Positions 34,108 to 43,042 of a stretch of 64,000 nucleotides of DNA are shown one piece after another. Within the stretch, counting starts at the first letter, position 1, and the number at the start of each line of letters is the position of its first letter. The position numbers and the translations under genes were made by a program. The DNA is from Chthoniobacter sp. (GTDB lineage Bacteria; Verrucomicrobiota; Verrucomicrobiia; Chthoniobacterales; Chthoniobacteraceae), in NCBI GenBank assembly GCA_021414005.1, contig JAIOPH010000011.1, positions 1 through 64,000 of the forward strand. Reading direction: 5' to 3'. The notes beneath the pieces were generated by a model. That model had not been told where the DNA came from. It worked only from the letters and a program-made list of their open reading frames with translations, and ran no database searches.

Positions 34108-35330
34108 GCAATCCCACTGATTGGGCGGCCGTCCGAGCGGATTTCCCGATCCTCGACCAGCAGGTGCGCGGGCAGCCGCTGATCTATTTCGACAACGCCG
34201 CGAGTTCGCAAAAGCCGCGTGCCGTCATCGCCGCCATCGCGCACTACTACGAGCGCGACAATGCCAACGTGCATCGCGGGCTGCACGAGTTGAGTTCGCG
34301 CGCGACCGACGCCTATGAGAGAGCGCGCGCGAAAGTGGCGGCGTATCTCGGTGCGGCGAGCGCGGAGGAGGTCGTCTTCACCCGTGGCACCACCGAGGGC
34401 ATCAACCTCGTGGCGCAGACGTGGGGCGCGAAATTCGTGCGCGTGGGTGACGTGATCCTGCTCACGGAAATGGAGCATCACAGCAATCTCGTGCCGTGGC
34501 AGATGCTCGCCGAGCGCACCGGGGCGCGGCTGCGTTTTGTGCCGGTGCTGGATGATGGCACGCTGGCGCTGGAGCGGCTCGGCGACTGGCTCACGCCGGA
34601 GGTGAAACTGTTCGCGTTCACCCACATTTCGAACTCGCTTGGCACCATCAACCCCGTCGCCGAACTCTGCCGCGCCGCCCGCGCGGTGGGCGCGGTGACG
34701 CTGATCGACGCGGCGCAGAGCGCGGGGCATCTGCCGGTGAACGTGCGTGAAATCGGCTGTGATTTTCTCGTCCTCTCCGGCCACAAAATGTGCGCGCCAA
34801 CCGGAATCGGCGTGCTCTACGGGCGCGCGGAACTGCTCGAGGCCATGCCGCCGTGGCATGGGGGAGGGGAGATGATCGTGAGCGTGAGCTACGAGCGCAG
34901 CACCTACAAAAAGGCGCCGCACAAATTCGAGGCCGGCACACCGAACATCGCTGGTGCCGTCGGGCTCGGCGCGGCGGTGGATTATCTCGAGAGGCTCGGT
35001 CGCGCGGCGATTTTCGCGCACGACCTGGAGCTGACGCAACAGGCGCTGGCGGGGCTCGATGCGTTACCAGGCGTCCGCGTGCTCGGGCCGCGTGGTGAGC
35101 GCGGTGGGCTGGCGGGTTTCGTCATGGCAGCCGCGCATCCACACGATCTCACCACCTTCGCCGACCGCCACGGGCTGGCTTTGCGGGGCGGGCATCACTG
35201 CAATCAGCCGCTCATGAAAAAGCTGCGCCTGCCGGGAACCACGCGCGCCAGCTTCTATTTCTACAACACCCGGGCCGAAGTGGATCGCATGCTCGAAATC
35301 CTCGCCGAGGCCGTCCGCTTTTTCGCATGA
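34104..35330 (+). CDS. sufS: Cysteine desulfurase, class II (SufS)
   Basis: 408 residues. The PLP lysine is in LVLSGHKMCAPTGIG. The active-site cysteine is in RGGHHCNQPLMKKL, on a shorter loop than in class I, as in SufS. Also present: YFDNAASSQKPRAV, TRGTTEGINLVAQTW and GHKFEAGTP-like PHKFEAGTPN. It supplies sulfur for Fe-S cluster building. Four-base overlaps with the Trm112-like gene upstream and sufU downstream show tight coupling, in the gene order sufS-sufU known from Gram-positive Suf systems. The SufBCD scaffold is not present in the window. Confidence 0.95.
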   Translation: MSNPTDWAAVRADFPILDQQVRGQPLIYFDNAASSQKPRAVIAAIAHYYERDNANVHRGLHELSSRATDAYERARAKVAAYLGAASAEEVVFTRGTTEGINLVAQTWGAKFVRVGDVILLTEMEHHSNLVPWQMLAERTGARLRFVPVLDDGTLALERLGDWLTPEVKLFAFTHISNSLGTINPVAELCRAARAVGAVTLIDAAQSAGHLPVNVREIGCDFLVLSGHKMCAPTGIGVLYGRAELLEAMPPWHGGGEMIVSVSYERSTYKKAPHKFEAGTPNIAGAVGLGAAVDYLERLGRAAIFAHDLELTQQALAGLDALPGVRVLGPRGERGGLAGFVMAAAHPHDLTTFADRHGLALRGGHHCNQPLMKKLRLPGTTRASFYFYNTRAEVDRMLEILAEAVRFFA

Positions 35331-35791
35331 GCACCGAACTCGAAGAACTCTACCAGTCCGTGATCCTCGATCACTCCAAGCGCCCGCGGAATTTCGGCGA
35401 GATCGCCGACGGCGCGGTGCATGTGCATGGCGACAATCCCTCATGCGGGGACGAGATCGACCTGTCCGTGAAATTCGGCGCGGATGGTGTGGTCGAGGAC
35501 GTGAAGTTTAAGGGCGTGGGCTGTGCGATTAGTCAGGCGTCGGCGTCGCTGATGACGATGAAGCTCAAAGGCAGGAGTGAAGCCGACGCGCGCGAGATGC
35601 TACGCGCGTTTCACGACTTGGTGACCACCGAAGTCGCCGATCCACCGCGCCTGCTCGGAGACCTGCGACTGCTCGCGGGCGTGCGAAAATTTCCCCAACG
35701 CGTGAAGTGCGCGATGCTCGGCTGGCGCGCCTTTGAGCAGGCCCTGGAGCAGAAGTCCGGCGACGCGAGCGTTTCCACGGAAGAGGCCTGA
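35327..35791 (+). CDS. sufU: SufU-type sulfur transfer / Fe-S assembly protein
   Basis: 154 residues, NifU N-terminal fold. The three zinc/sulfur cysteines lie in GDNPSCGDEIDL, GVGCAISQASASLM and RVKCAMLGW, and the aspartate of CGD is intact. SufU accepts the persulfide from SufS through zinc-ligand exchange. MSTELEELYQSVILDHSKRP is the standard family start and overlaps the sufS stop (ATGA). The C-terminal acidic tail is variable. It ends 13 bp before the convergent tatC stop. Confidence 0.95.
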   Translation: MSTELEELYQSVILDHSKRPRNFGEIADGAVHVHGDNPSCGDEIDLSVKFGADGVVEDVKFKGVGCAISQASASLMTMKLKGRSEADAREMLRAFHDLVTTEVADPPRLLGDLRLLAGVRKFPQRVKCAMLGWRAFEQALEQKSGDASVSTEEA

Positions 35792-35804
35792 CGCCGCGCC
35801 GAGG

Positions 35805-36614
35805 CTAAATCTCCCGCTGGCTTTCCGCGCGCTGTTTTCGCCGGTCGATGAGCCACACAATCCAGATGCAGGCTTCGTAGAGCAGGATGATCGGCAGACC
35901 GAGCGTGATGAACGTCATCGGGTCGGGCGTCGGCGCAATGACGGCGGCGAGGATGAGGATGCCGGTAATGGCGTAGGAGCGCGTGGCGGAAAGGAGTTTG
36001 AAATTCACGATGCCCAACATCGCCAGCGCCATGACCACCACGGGCAACTGGCAGAGCAACCCAAAGCCAATGGTCAGCCACGAACAGAACGACAGGTAAT
36101 CCCGCCAGGACCAAAGCGTTTGCACCCCGATTTTCGCCGCGTAGTCGTGAAAAAAACGGAGCGTGTGCGGGAGCAGCCAATAGTAGGAAGTGAGCACGCC
36201 AGCCATGAAAAGCAGGGTGCTGGCGAGGATGCCGGGGAAGAGGAACTTCTTCTCGTGCCGCGTCAGCGCCGGCAGGACGAAGGACGCGAGGAAGTAGATG
36301 AGAAATGGCAGCGAAAGAATGATGCCGGCGAAGAACGCGAGTTCTAGCGTGATGACGAAGGAATCCACGATGCCCGTGGTGATGAGCTGCTTTTCAAACG
36401 CCGGGCTGATCACGCGGAGCGGCTTGCGCAGCAGCTCCATGAGATCCGTCACAAAGTAGAACGACACGATCATGCCCACGACCAGCGACACGAGCATCTT
36501 CAGCAGCGTCCAGCGCAGGTCCTCCATGTGATCGAGGAACGGCTTTACGACATCGCCGTCGGACTTCTCGCGGAAATTAAAAAAGGTTTGCAGCAGCTTG
36601 TTCAGCCAGGACAT
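35805..36614 (-). CDS. tatC: Sec-independent protein translocase TatC
   Basis: 269 residues with six hydrophobic helices. It is the receptor for twin-arginine signal peptides. The N-terminal FLDHMEDLRWTLLKMLVSL carries the conserved HLEELR-type glutamate, and IVDSFVITLELAFFAGIILS corresponds to the F-x-x-x-L...E region. APTPDPMTFITLGLPIILLYE is the classic end. This machinery would export the twin-arginine ActB precursor encoded further on. TatA/B are not in the window. The start (ATG 36612-36614) is preferred over an upstream frame that has a basic, non-family leader. Confidence 0.96.
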   Translation of the reverse strand: MSWLNKLLQTFFNFREKSDGDVVKPFLDHMEDLRWTLLKMLVSLVVGMIVSFYFVTDLMELLRKPLRVISPAFEKQLITTGIVDSFVITLELAFFAGIILSLPFLIYFLASFVLPALTRHEKKFLFPGILASTLLFMAGVLTSYYWLLPHTLRFFHDYAAKIGVQTLWSWRDYLSFCSWLTIGFGLLCQLPVVVMALAMLGIVNFKLLSATRSYAITGILILAAVIAPTPDPMTFITLGLPIILLYEACIWIVWLIDRRKQRAESQREI

Positions 36615-36729
36615 GGGGCGGAGAAGATGCCGCTTTCGCGCGGATGGGCAAAGCGGGAATTTGGTGGCGCGGCGCGGCGATTTTGTTCTCACTGCGCTGC
36701 TCTCAATCGCAGCCTTCGACCTCCTCCTT

Positions 36730-38322
36730 ATGCTTCACGGAAAATCTTTCATCGCCGGCGCGCCGCTGGCCGACAGCGCGCGCACCTTTCACGCCGTCAG
36801 CCCGCTCACAGGCGACCGGCTCGAACCTGCCTTTCACGAAGTCGGCGCCGCCGAGGTGGATCGCGCGCTCATTCTCGCGGAGGAGGCATTCACCATTTAC
36901 GGTCACGCGCCCGCCGAGAAGCGCGCGGCTTTGCTGGAAAAAATCGGCGAGGAAATCATGGCCCTCGGCGACGACTTGCTGCAGCGCGCGCATTTCGAAA
37001 CGGGGCTGCCGCTGGCGCGCCTGACTGGCGAACGCGGGCGCACGGTGGGACAGCTCGGCCTTTTTGCCGCGCTCGTCCGCGAGGGCTCGTGGTGCGATGC
37101 GCGGATCGACACCGCGCTGCCGGATCGCCAGCCGTTGCCGCGTCCCGATTTGCGCCGGATGCTCGCGCCGCTGGGGCCGGTCGCGGTCTTCGGATCGAGC
37201 AATTTCCCGCTGGCCTTTTCGGTGGCCGGCGGCGACACGGCGAGCGCGCTCGCGGCGGGCAATCCCGTGATCGTGAAGGCGCATCGCGCGCATCCGGGCA
37301 CCTCGGAAATGGTGGCGCAGGCTGTCGTCCGCGCGGTCGCGGCGTGTCATTTGCCGGCGGGTGTTTTCGCCATGCTGCACGGCAGCGGCGCGGAAATGGG
37401 CACGGCGCTGGTGCGGCATCCGCTCACGCGGGCGGCAGGTTTCACGGGCTCGCGCACGGCGGGCCGCGCGCTCTTCGACGCGGCGGCGGCGCGTCCCGAT
37501 CCCATCCCGGTCTTTGCGGAGATGAGCAGCCTGAATCCCGTCTTCCTGCTGCCCGGCGCGCTGCGCGAGCGCTCGGCGCAGATCGTCGAGGGGCTGAAAA
37601 ATTCGGTCACGATGGGCGTCGGCCAGTTCTGCACGAAGCCGGGACTCGTCTTTGGCATCGGTGGGTCGGACTTTGAGAGGTTCGCCGAAAATTTCGCCGC
37701 CGCGATGCGCACCGCGCCTCCCGGCACCATGCTCACCGCGGGCATCTGCCGCGCGTTTCACGAAGGCCTGACAACGATGGAACGGGTGCCCGGCGTGGTC
37801 GCGCTGGGCGTGAGCGATACCGCACCCGACGCCGCCAAGACGCACGGCGAGCCGGTGGTTTTCGCCACTGACGCGGAAAACTTTCTCGGCCAGCCCACGC
37901 TGCACGAGGAAGTCTTCGGCCCGTACACGCTGCTGGTGGATGCCCCTGGCTTTCCTGATCTCGTGCGTCTCGCGCGCCGCCTCGAAGGCCAGCTCACCGC
38001 CACCATTCACGGCACGGACGAAGATCTCGCCGAGGCCGGCGTCCTCCTCGCCGCGCTCCAGCGCCGCGCCGGTCGCATTGTGGTGAACGGCTTCCCCACC
38101 GGCGTGGAAGTCTGTCCCGCGATGCACCACGGCGGCCCGTATCCGGCGACCACCGACGAACGCTTCACGAGTGTCGGCACGGCGGCGATCCAGCGCTTTG
38201 CCCGCCCCGTCTGCCTGCAAAATCTCCCCGCCAGCGCACTCCCCGCCGAGCTGCTCGACGCCAATCCGCGCGGCCTCATGCGTCTCATCAACGGCCAGCT
38301 CACGCGCGACGCCGTGGCCTAG
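36730..38322 (+). CDS. NADP-type aldehyde dehydrogenase, 2,5-dioxovalerate dehydrogenase-like
   Basis: 530 residues, the longer ALDH subgroup of alpha-ketoglutaric semialdehyde dehydrogenases. The N-terminal LHGKSFIAGAPLADSARTFH and PLGPVAVFGSSNFPLAFSVA fit that subgroup. The general base is in PVFAEMSSLNPVFLLP and the nucleophile in VGQFCTKPGLVFG. It oxidises 2,5-dioxopentanoate to 2-oxoglutarate in pentose and uronic-acid (xylonate, arabinonate, glucarate) catabolism. The ATG at 36730 matches family length. It converges with an MFS transporter gene; the two may serve the same sugar-acid pathway. That pairing is inferred. Confidence 0.88.
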   Translation: MLHGKSFIAGAPLADSARTFHAVSPLTGDRLEPAFHEVGAAEVDRALILAEEAFTIYGHAPAEKRAALLEKIGEEIMALGDDLLQRAHFETGLPLARLTGERGRTVGQLGLFAALVREGSWCDARIDTALPDRQPLPRPDLRRMLAPLGPVAVFGSSNFPLAFSVAGGDTASALAAGNPVIVKAHRAHPGTSEMVAQAVVRAVAACHLPAGVFAMLHGSGAEMGTALVRHPLTRAAGFTGSRTAGRALFDAAAARPDPIPVFAEMSSLNPVFLLPGALRERSAQIVEGLKNSVTMGVGQFCTKPGLVFGIGGSDFERFAENFAAAMRTAPPGTMLTAGICRAFHEGLTTMERVPGVVALGVSDTAPDAAKTHGEPVVFATDAENFLGQPTLHEEVFGPYTLLVDAPGFPDLVRLARRLEGQLTATIHGTDEDLAEAGVLLAALQRRAGRIVVNGFPTGVEVCPAMHHGGPYPATTDERFTSVGTAAIQRFARPVCLQNLPASALPAELLDANPRGLMRLINGQLTRDAVA

Positions 38323-38344
38323 CGAGCCCGCGGGCTCCTCGCTA
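38320..38344. terminator. Palindromic bidirectional terminator candidate
   Basis: TAGCGAG at 38320-38326 and CTCGCTA at 38338-38344 are perfect inverted repeats around GC-rich DNA. A nested perfect palindrome, GAGCCCGCGGGCTC, spans 38324-38337. It includes the stop codons of both convergent genes and fills the gap between them. No clear U-tract is present. Confidence 0.6.
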
Positions 38345-39739
38345 CACCGCGTCCGCTTCCTCCTCCGGTAGCGGCTGCCCGCGCGTCTCCGGCGCGAAGA
38401 GCAGCGTGACGAGGCCCACGAGGAAAATCGCGCACATGGTCATGGCCGAATAGCGGTAGGGCAGCGGCTTTTCAAAATGCCCATAAACGTTCTGGCTGAG
38501 TTCCGAGGAATAGAAGCTGCCGGCGGCTGCGGCAAAGCGTCCGAGATTGTAGCAAAACGAAACGCCCGTACTGCGCAGGCGGCTGGGAAACAGCTCCGGC
38601 AGATAAATGGCGAAGCCTGCGAATACGCCAAACTGCGCCGCGCCCATGAGCGGCATCATCCAGTAGGCATCCTGCGGTGAATTCATTTTCAAATAGACGA
38701 GAAAGGTGACGATCATGGCCGCGCCGAAACCGGCGAAGAACGCGAAGCGGCGACTCACCGCGCCAGCCACGCGCGTAAACGCCCACATACCCGCGGCTGC
38801 GCCGAGCATCTGCCAGAGGAAGGCCCAAAACTTCGCGTCATCGACCTGCCCCTTTACCCACTTCGCCGCGTCGGGCACTCCGGCGGGGACGGACGCGTTA
38901 AAAAAACTCGAAAAGACCGATGACTGGAGATCGACCGCGTACTCGCCGATGCCCCACAGACCCACGACTCCGGTGGAGGCGAGGAGTGCTCCGATGACGA
39001 GGTTTTTCCGCCAGCGCGCCGCTGCGAGCAAGCTGCCGTAGGGCGCGAAAATGCCGCCTTGCGCGAGGCGGCCCGATTCTTTCAGCCGCAACCACGCCTC
39101 CGGCTCGCGCAGGTATTTTCCCGTAAAGATGACCATCAGCGCCGGCACTGCGCCGATGAGAAACATCCAGCGCCAGCCCGAGCCAGGTCGGATGTTGCCC
39201 GCCTTGTCGAGCAGCGTGATCCCCTTCCACGCGAGAACCGCGCCGACATTGCCGACCGTCGTGAGCACCTGTAACAGCCCGAGCGATTGCGCGCGTGCAC
39301 CACTCGGCACTGTCTCGGCAATGAGCGCAACGGCCAGACCAAAAACGCCCCCCACGCCGAGCCCGGTGAGGAAACGGCAGATCGTGAAATCCAGCGCGGA
39401 GTGGCTGAAGAAACTCAGGCCGGTGAAACCCGAGTAGATGAGGATCGTCACCGTGAGCATTTTCGCTCGCCCGTATTTGTCTCCGAGCGAACCAAAGATC
39501 ATTCCACCGATGCCCCAACCAATGAGGAACCAGGCGGTGACCTCCTTGCCGAAATTCTGGACCCCGGGATCGGAAACAGTCTTTTGCATGAGTTCCGCCA
39601 GCGCCGGATTCCGTGCGAGCGAAAACAGCCGCTGATCCAGGCAGTCGAAAAACCAAGCCGCAGAAGCGACAATAAACACGAACCAATGGTAGCCGGTGAG
39701 CAGACGCCACCATGGGGTGGACGAAGAGGGAGCGGTCAT
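38342..39739 (-). CDS. MFS transporter, sugar-acid or aromatic-acid:H+ symporter-like
   Basis: 465 residues with about twelve transmembrane segments. WFFDCLDQRLFSLARNPAL, then FGSLGDKYGRAKML (the MFS loop 2-3 motif) and FLTGLGVGGVFGLAVALIAE, mark the metabolite:H+ symporter branch. The central loop with GYGHFEKPL-like residues and a C-terminal LFAPETRGQPLP are typical. The likely role is uptake of an organic or sugar acid. The substrate is unknown, but a 2,5-dioxovalerate dehydrogenase-like gene is its convergent neighbour. ATG at 39737-39739 chosen; the upstream extension is not family-like. Confidence 0.82.
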   Translation of the reverse strand: MTAPSSSTPWWRLLTGYHWFVFIVASAAWFFDCLDQRLFSLARNPALAELMQKTVSDPGVQNFGKEVTAWFLIGWGIGGMIFGSLGDKYGRAKMLTVTILIYSGFTGLSFFSHSALDFTICRFLTGLGVGGVFGLAVALIAETVPSGARAQSLGLLQVLTTVGNVGAVLAWKGITLLDKAGNIRPGSGWRWMFLIGAVPALMVIFTGKYLREPEAWLRLKESGRLAQGGIFAPYGSLLAAARWRKNLVIGALLASTGVVGLWGIGEYAVDLQSSVFSSFFNASVPAGVPDAAKWVKGQVDDAKFWAFLWQMLGAAAGMWAFTRVAGAVSRRFAFFAGFGAAMIVTFLVYLKMNSPQDAYWMMPLMGAAQFGVFAGFAIYLPELFPSRLRSTGVSFCYNLGRFAAAAGSFYSSELSQNVYGHFEKPLPYRYSAMTMCAIFLVGLVTLLFAPETRGQPLPEEEADAV

Positions 39740-39824
39740 GGCCGCCGAACATGGAAGCGGCAGCCGGAGCGGCCAAGCAAAAAGGCCGACCGCCGGCACC
39801 CGCGTCAGTGCGGCTTGATTAGCT

Positions 39825-40151
39825 TCATTCTTTCTCGGCCGCTTCGCGCTTCATCGCGGCGGAGAGCTTCGCCACCTTTTGGCGCATGATCTTGCCGGAT
39901 TTGAATTTCACGGTCGCGCGTGCGGGAATCGGGTAGCTGCTGCCGGGCTTGTTCGGATTACGCCCGACGCGGGGTTTGGTGAGCCGCACTTCGAGCACGC
40001 CGAAGTTGCGGAGCTCCACGGTGTCGCCCTTGGCGAGCGCATCGGTGATGTGATCGAGAGTTTTTTGGACCACCTCGAAAACCTGATGCTGGACCAGTCC
40101 GGTTTCGTTACTGATCTGCACCACGAGATCCCGTTTCGTTAAAGTTCCCAT
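39825..40151 (-). CDS. HU/IHF-family DNA-binding protein
   Basis: 108 residues. TLTKRDLVVQISNETGLVQH begins the helix pair, and EVVQKTLDHITDALAKGDTVELRNFGVL matches the conserved core. The DNA-binding arm is RLTKPRVGRNPNKPGSSYPI with the tip proline (NP). FKSGKIMRQKV follows, then an extended basic tail KLSAAMKREAAEKE not in typical HU. It is a small architectural protein that bends DNA. Start ATG at 40149-40151, about 20 bp after a plausible AT-rich leader. Whether it is HU- or IHF-like cannot be decided here. Confidence 0.93.
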   Translation of the reverse strand: MGTLTKRDLVVQISNETGLVQHQVFEVVQKTLDHITDALAKGDTVELRNFGVLEVRLTKPRVGRNPNKPGSSYPIPARATVKFKSGKIMRQKVAKLSAAMKREAAEKE

Positions 40152-40245
40152 ATTGGTAGTGGCTTAAATCAGCGGATGGGGATTGGCAAGTTGATTGAAA
40201 AACAATCTCCGGGCCGCAAAGCGGCTTCGCCAAAGGTTTCGCGGG

Positions 40246-41238
40246 CTACCGCGTGAATTCACGCGGCGGCGGCACCGGGTAGGTTTCCGGGGCGATTTCC
40301 GAGGCGGTTTTGAAATGCACTTTCGCCACGCTGCGCAGAATTTCCGGCCCGCGCGCTGCGACCAATTCGCGCCCGACCGCCTTCACCTGCGCCGACGCCC
40401 CGCGCGGCAGCTCCTTTTGAAATTCGCTCCCGCTTTTCCGCAGCCAGTCGATAAACCGCTCGCGCGCGAGGATGGACGCGGCGGCAACGGCGAGATCGCT
40501 CTCCGCTTTCGTCCGCTGCTCCAGTTCGATCCCGCGTCCCCGCTCCATCAGAGCGCGCTCAATGAGCTTCGGGTTGGCAAACTGATCGCTTAGCGCGCGC
40601 GGGCAGTCAGGCCGTTGTTCGAGCAGTGTCTCGATCACTTTTGCGTGGCCCCACGCGAGCAGCCGGTTGAGGTTGCCGAACTTCTTGTAGAGCTCGTTGT
40701 ATTTCTCCGGCCCGATCATCACGACGCTCTGCGTCGCGCCCGGCGTCTTGCGGATCATCTCCGCGAGGTCGCGGATGCGCGCATCGCTGCCGATCCTTTT
40801 GCTGTCTTGAATCCCACCCTGCATGAAAGCGTGCGCGATCTCGCGATCCACGTAGCAGCCAGCGATGACCAGAGGCCCGAAAAAATCGCCTTTTCCGCTT
40901 TCATCCACGCCGAAATGCGGCGCGAACATCGCGGGATCGTGGACCTCCTCATAGCCGAGCCTGGCCTCGCCGAGCACCTCCGGCTCCAGCCGGAAGGTCA
41001 CAAAATCCTGCGTGCCCTTGCCCTGCAATACGACCTTCGGCCCCTTCTCGTAAACGGCCACGTTCAGCTTGTCCTTCACCGCGTAGTAGAGCGTGTAGGG
41101 CTTCGGCTCAAACTTGTAGCCGTCCTCGACAAGCAGGGCGCGCAGCTTCGTCGCCTGCGCGGTCGTGAGCGGCGCGGTGTAAAGCGTGAGCGGCTTCGGA
41201 CTTTCGATTCCCGATTTTCGATTTTCGATTGGAGGCAT
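40246..41238 (-). CDS. rnhC: Ribonuclease HIII
   Basis: 330 residues. It cuts RNA in RNA-DNA hybrids. The N-terminal TBP-like substrate-binding domain covers about residues 20-100 (TLYTAPLTTAQATKLRALLV). The catalytic domain contains FGVDESGKGDFFGPLVIAG (the DE pair), IQDSKRIGSD and AESDLAVAAASILARE. These support RNase HIII rather than HII. The first 16 residues (MPPIENRKSGIESPKP) are encoded by four 7-bp repeats, so the true N-terminus may vary or start later. It is divergent from mutY with only 27 bp between the start codons. Confidence 0.93.
   Translation of the reverse strand: MPPIENRKSGIESPKPLTLYTAPLTTAQATKLRALLVEDGYKFEPKPYTLYYAVKDKLNVAVYEKGPKVVLQGKGTQDFVTFRLEPEVLGEARLGYEEVHDPAMFAPHFGVDESGKGDFFGPLVIAGCYVDREIAHAFMQGGIQDSKRIGSDARIRDLAEMIRKTPGATQSVVMIGPEKYNELYKKFGNLNRLLAWGHAKVIETLLEQRPDCPRALSDQFANPKLIERALMERGRGIELEQRTKAESDLAVAAASILARERFIDWLRKSGSEFQKELPRGASAQVKAVGRELVAARGPEILRSVAKVHFKTASEIAPETYPVPPPREFTR
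41203..41230. repeat. Four heptanucleotide repeats at the rnhC 5' end
   Basis: Plus-strand units of 7 bp: TTCGATT, CCCGATT, TTCGATT, TTCGATT (minus strand: AATCGAA). They code for residues about 4-12 of RNase HIII and lie just inside its start codon, next to the mutY start. Unit number changes would shift the frame directly after the start. This is a different unit sequence from the AATGACG family but has the same period. Confidence 0.8.
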
Positions 41239-41265
41239 GCGCGGATAGGGAGTGTTGCGAAGCCG

Positions 41266-42279
41266 GTGGAAAATCCCAAAGCCAAAATCGAACAGCGGAA
41301 ATTCCGCGCCGCGCTGGCGCGGTGGTTTCGCGCGCATGGGCGCGATCTGCCGTGGCGCCGGACGCGCGATCCTTACGCGATCATGGTTTCGGAGTTCATG
41401 CTGCAGCAGACGCAGGTCGGCACGGTGCTGGATTTTCACGCGCGCTGGATGGTGCGTTTTCCGGATTTCGCCGCGCTCGCGGCGGCGAATGAAGCGGACG
41501 TGCTGCACGTCTGGCAGGGGCTGGGCTACTACGCGCGCGCTCGCAATTTGCACCGCGCGGCGCGGCAGGTCGTCGCGCAACATGGCGGCGTGCTGCCGGA
41601 TGATCTCGCAGCCATCGCCGCACTCCCCGGCGTGGGCCGCTACACCGCCGGGGCCATCGCCAGCTTCGCCTTTGATCGCGCGACCCCGATCATCGACGCC
41701 AACATCGCGCGCGTCCTCGCACGGCTGCTCGATCTGCGCGAGCCCATCGACAGCGCGCGCGGCTCAGCGATGCTATGGCAAACGGCTGCCGAACTGCTGC
41801 CGGTGAGCGGCGGTCGGCTGCACAATTCCGCGCTCATGGAACTCGGCGCGCTCGTCTGCACGCCACGCCAACCTTCCTGCCAAAGCTGCCCGGTGCGCGC
41901 CCATTGCTGCGCGGAAGAGCCCGCCACGCTGCCCGTAAAAAAGCCGCGCCGCAAAACCGTCGCCCTCGCCGAAGACTGTGCGTGGACGGTGCGCGACGGC
42001 ACGCTTTTGCTCGAACAGCAGACCGGCCCGCGCTGGCGTGGCCTGTGGAAACTCCCCGCGCTCGCCGCGCCGCCGCGCGACTCTCGGCTGCTCCTCGCGC
42101 TGGAATATCCGTTCACGCATCACCGCGTGACGTTGAGCGTTTTCGCCGCCCGCGCGCCGGGCCAGCTCGCGGCGGCGCAACGCTGGGTGGGACTCGACGC
42201 CATCGAAACCATCGCCCTCGCGGCTCCGCACAAACGCGCCATCCTGCGCCTCGCGGCGACCATCAAGGCGCGAGGCTGA
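41266..42279 (+). CDS. mutY: A/G-specific adenine glycosylase
   Basis: 337 residues. It removes adenine mispaired with 8-oxoguanine. The helix-hairpin-helix GPD-type region ALPGVGRYTAGAIASFAFDR is present, with the catalytic aspartate in the following PIIDANIARV. The FeS cluster cysteines have C-x6-C-x2-C-x5-C spacing in CTPRQPSCQSCPVRAHC. The C-terminal NUDIX-like domain (WTVRDGTLLLEQQTGPRWRG) recognises 8-oxoG. The N-terminal glutamate is in SEFMLQQTQV. No ATG start fits; GTG at 41266 is chosen because the upstream frame is repeat DNA shared with the divergent rnhC start. Confidence 0.93.
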   Translation: MENPKAKIEQRKFRAALARWFRAHGRDLPWRRTRDPYAIMVSEFMLQQTQVGTVLDFHARWMVRFPDFAALAAANEADVLHVWQGLGYYARARNLHRAARQVVAQHGGVLPDDLAAIAALPGVGRYTAGAIASFAFDRATPIIDANIARVLARLLDLREPIDSARGSAMLWQTAAELLPVSGGRLHNSALMELGALVCTPRQPSCQSCPVRAHCCAEEPATLPVKKPRRKTVALAEDCAWTVRDGTLLLEQQTGPRWRGLWKLPALAAPPRDSRLLLALEYPFTHHRVTLSVFAARAPGQLAAAQRWVGLDAIETIALAAPHKRAILRLAATIKARG

Positions 42280-42838
42280 CGGATTTCAGCAGCCGGTCCG
42301 CCGTCGCGGCAGCGTCGCCGCGGGCACTATAAAAGAGCACCTGCACTTGGGAGTAGGTCTGCCCGTCCGCGATGAGCAGCATCTCGAGGCGGGCAGTCTT
42401 GCGCCAGCGGCTGGCCGTCGCGGAAATTCGACGCGCCGGTTTGCCAGAGATCGTCAGTTCCGCCGAGGTCTGCTGGAAATCCCGGACGCCGTCGAGCTGG
42501 GCAAAGCCGTCCACAGCGCTCTGCGCGGCGTTGTCGAAGTTCAGTTCCACACCACTTTTGTAAGTGGTGCGCAGTACGGTGATCTCGAAGTTTTCCGCCT
42601 TGAAACCGTGGAGTTCACCGCTTTCCACAAATTCCTGAACCGCACCGAGGCTGAGCGGGGATTTCTGAAACTCGCACGGCGCGTCGAGGCGGAGTCCGGC
42701 GAGCTGCTGGGACCGCCACACGCCGAGTTGCAGGGGAGCAGGTGCGGGTTCGGAGAATTTCTGAAAGCCAAAATAGCCGCCGGTCCCGAGCAACACCGCG
42801 ACTACGAGCAATGTCAGAGTTTTCGTCACGCGGCTCAT
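42263..42838 (-). CDS. Membrane-anchored hypothetical protein
   Basis: 191 residues. An N-terminal hydrophobic helix (TLLVVAVLLGTGGYFGFQK) is followed by a Pro/Ala linker and a periplasmic domain with LDAPCEFQKSPLSLG and FEITVLRTTYKSGVELNFDN. There are two cysteine-poor stretches and no known family. Before the neighbouring insertion arose, this gene very likely sat just downstream of ppaC: the DNA directly in front of its ATG is a copy of the ppaC 3' end. Its last 17 bp overlap the mutY stop region on the opposite strand. Confidence 0.65.
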   Translation of the reverse strand: MSRVTKTLTLLVVAVLLGTGGYFGFQKFSEPAPAPLQLGVWRSQQLAGLRLDAPCEFQKSPLSLGAVQEFVESGELHGFKAENFEITVLRTTYKSGVELNFDNAAQSAVDGFAQLDGVRDFQQTSAELTISGKPARRISATASRWRKTARLEMLLIADGQTYSQVQVLFYSARGDAAATADRLLKSVSLAP

Positions 42839-42851
42839 TTCAGAGCGGGAT

Positions 42852-42883
42852 CATTCATCTGCGCGAGGCAGTGGAGGAGGTAG
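42852..42883 (+). repeat. 32-bp direct repeat, left copy (ppaC 3'-end duplication)
   Basis: Identical over 32 bp to 44327-44358, which lies in the last codons of ppaC. The match begins CATTCATCTGCGCGAGGCAG. Similarity continues imperfectly on the side of the 191-residue gene, with TCATTTCAG plus a GCGGG-rich stretch in both copies. It is not part of a complete ppaC copy. Confidence 0.9.
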
Positions 42884-43042
42884 CCCGACGGCGGCGATTA
42901 GCACGACTTCGTAAGCATGATCCATCCAAGTCGCAGGCGAGCCGCACGCTTGGAGGACCGAGGACGCGCTTCGACTGTTGGGGTTAAAAGGGTCATGAAA
43001 TTGTCGACTCGCGGCGGATCAGGCGTTGGGATTGATGCCTGG

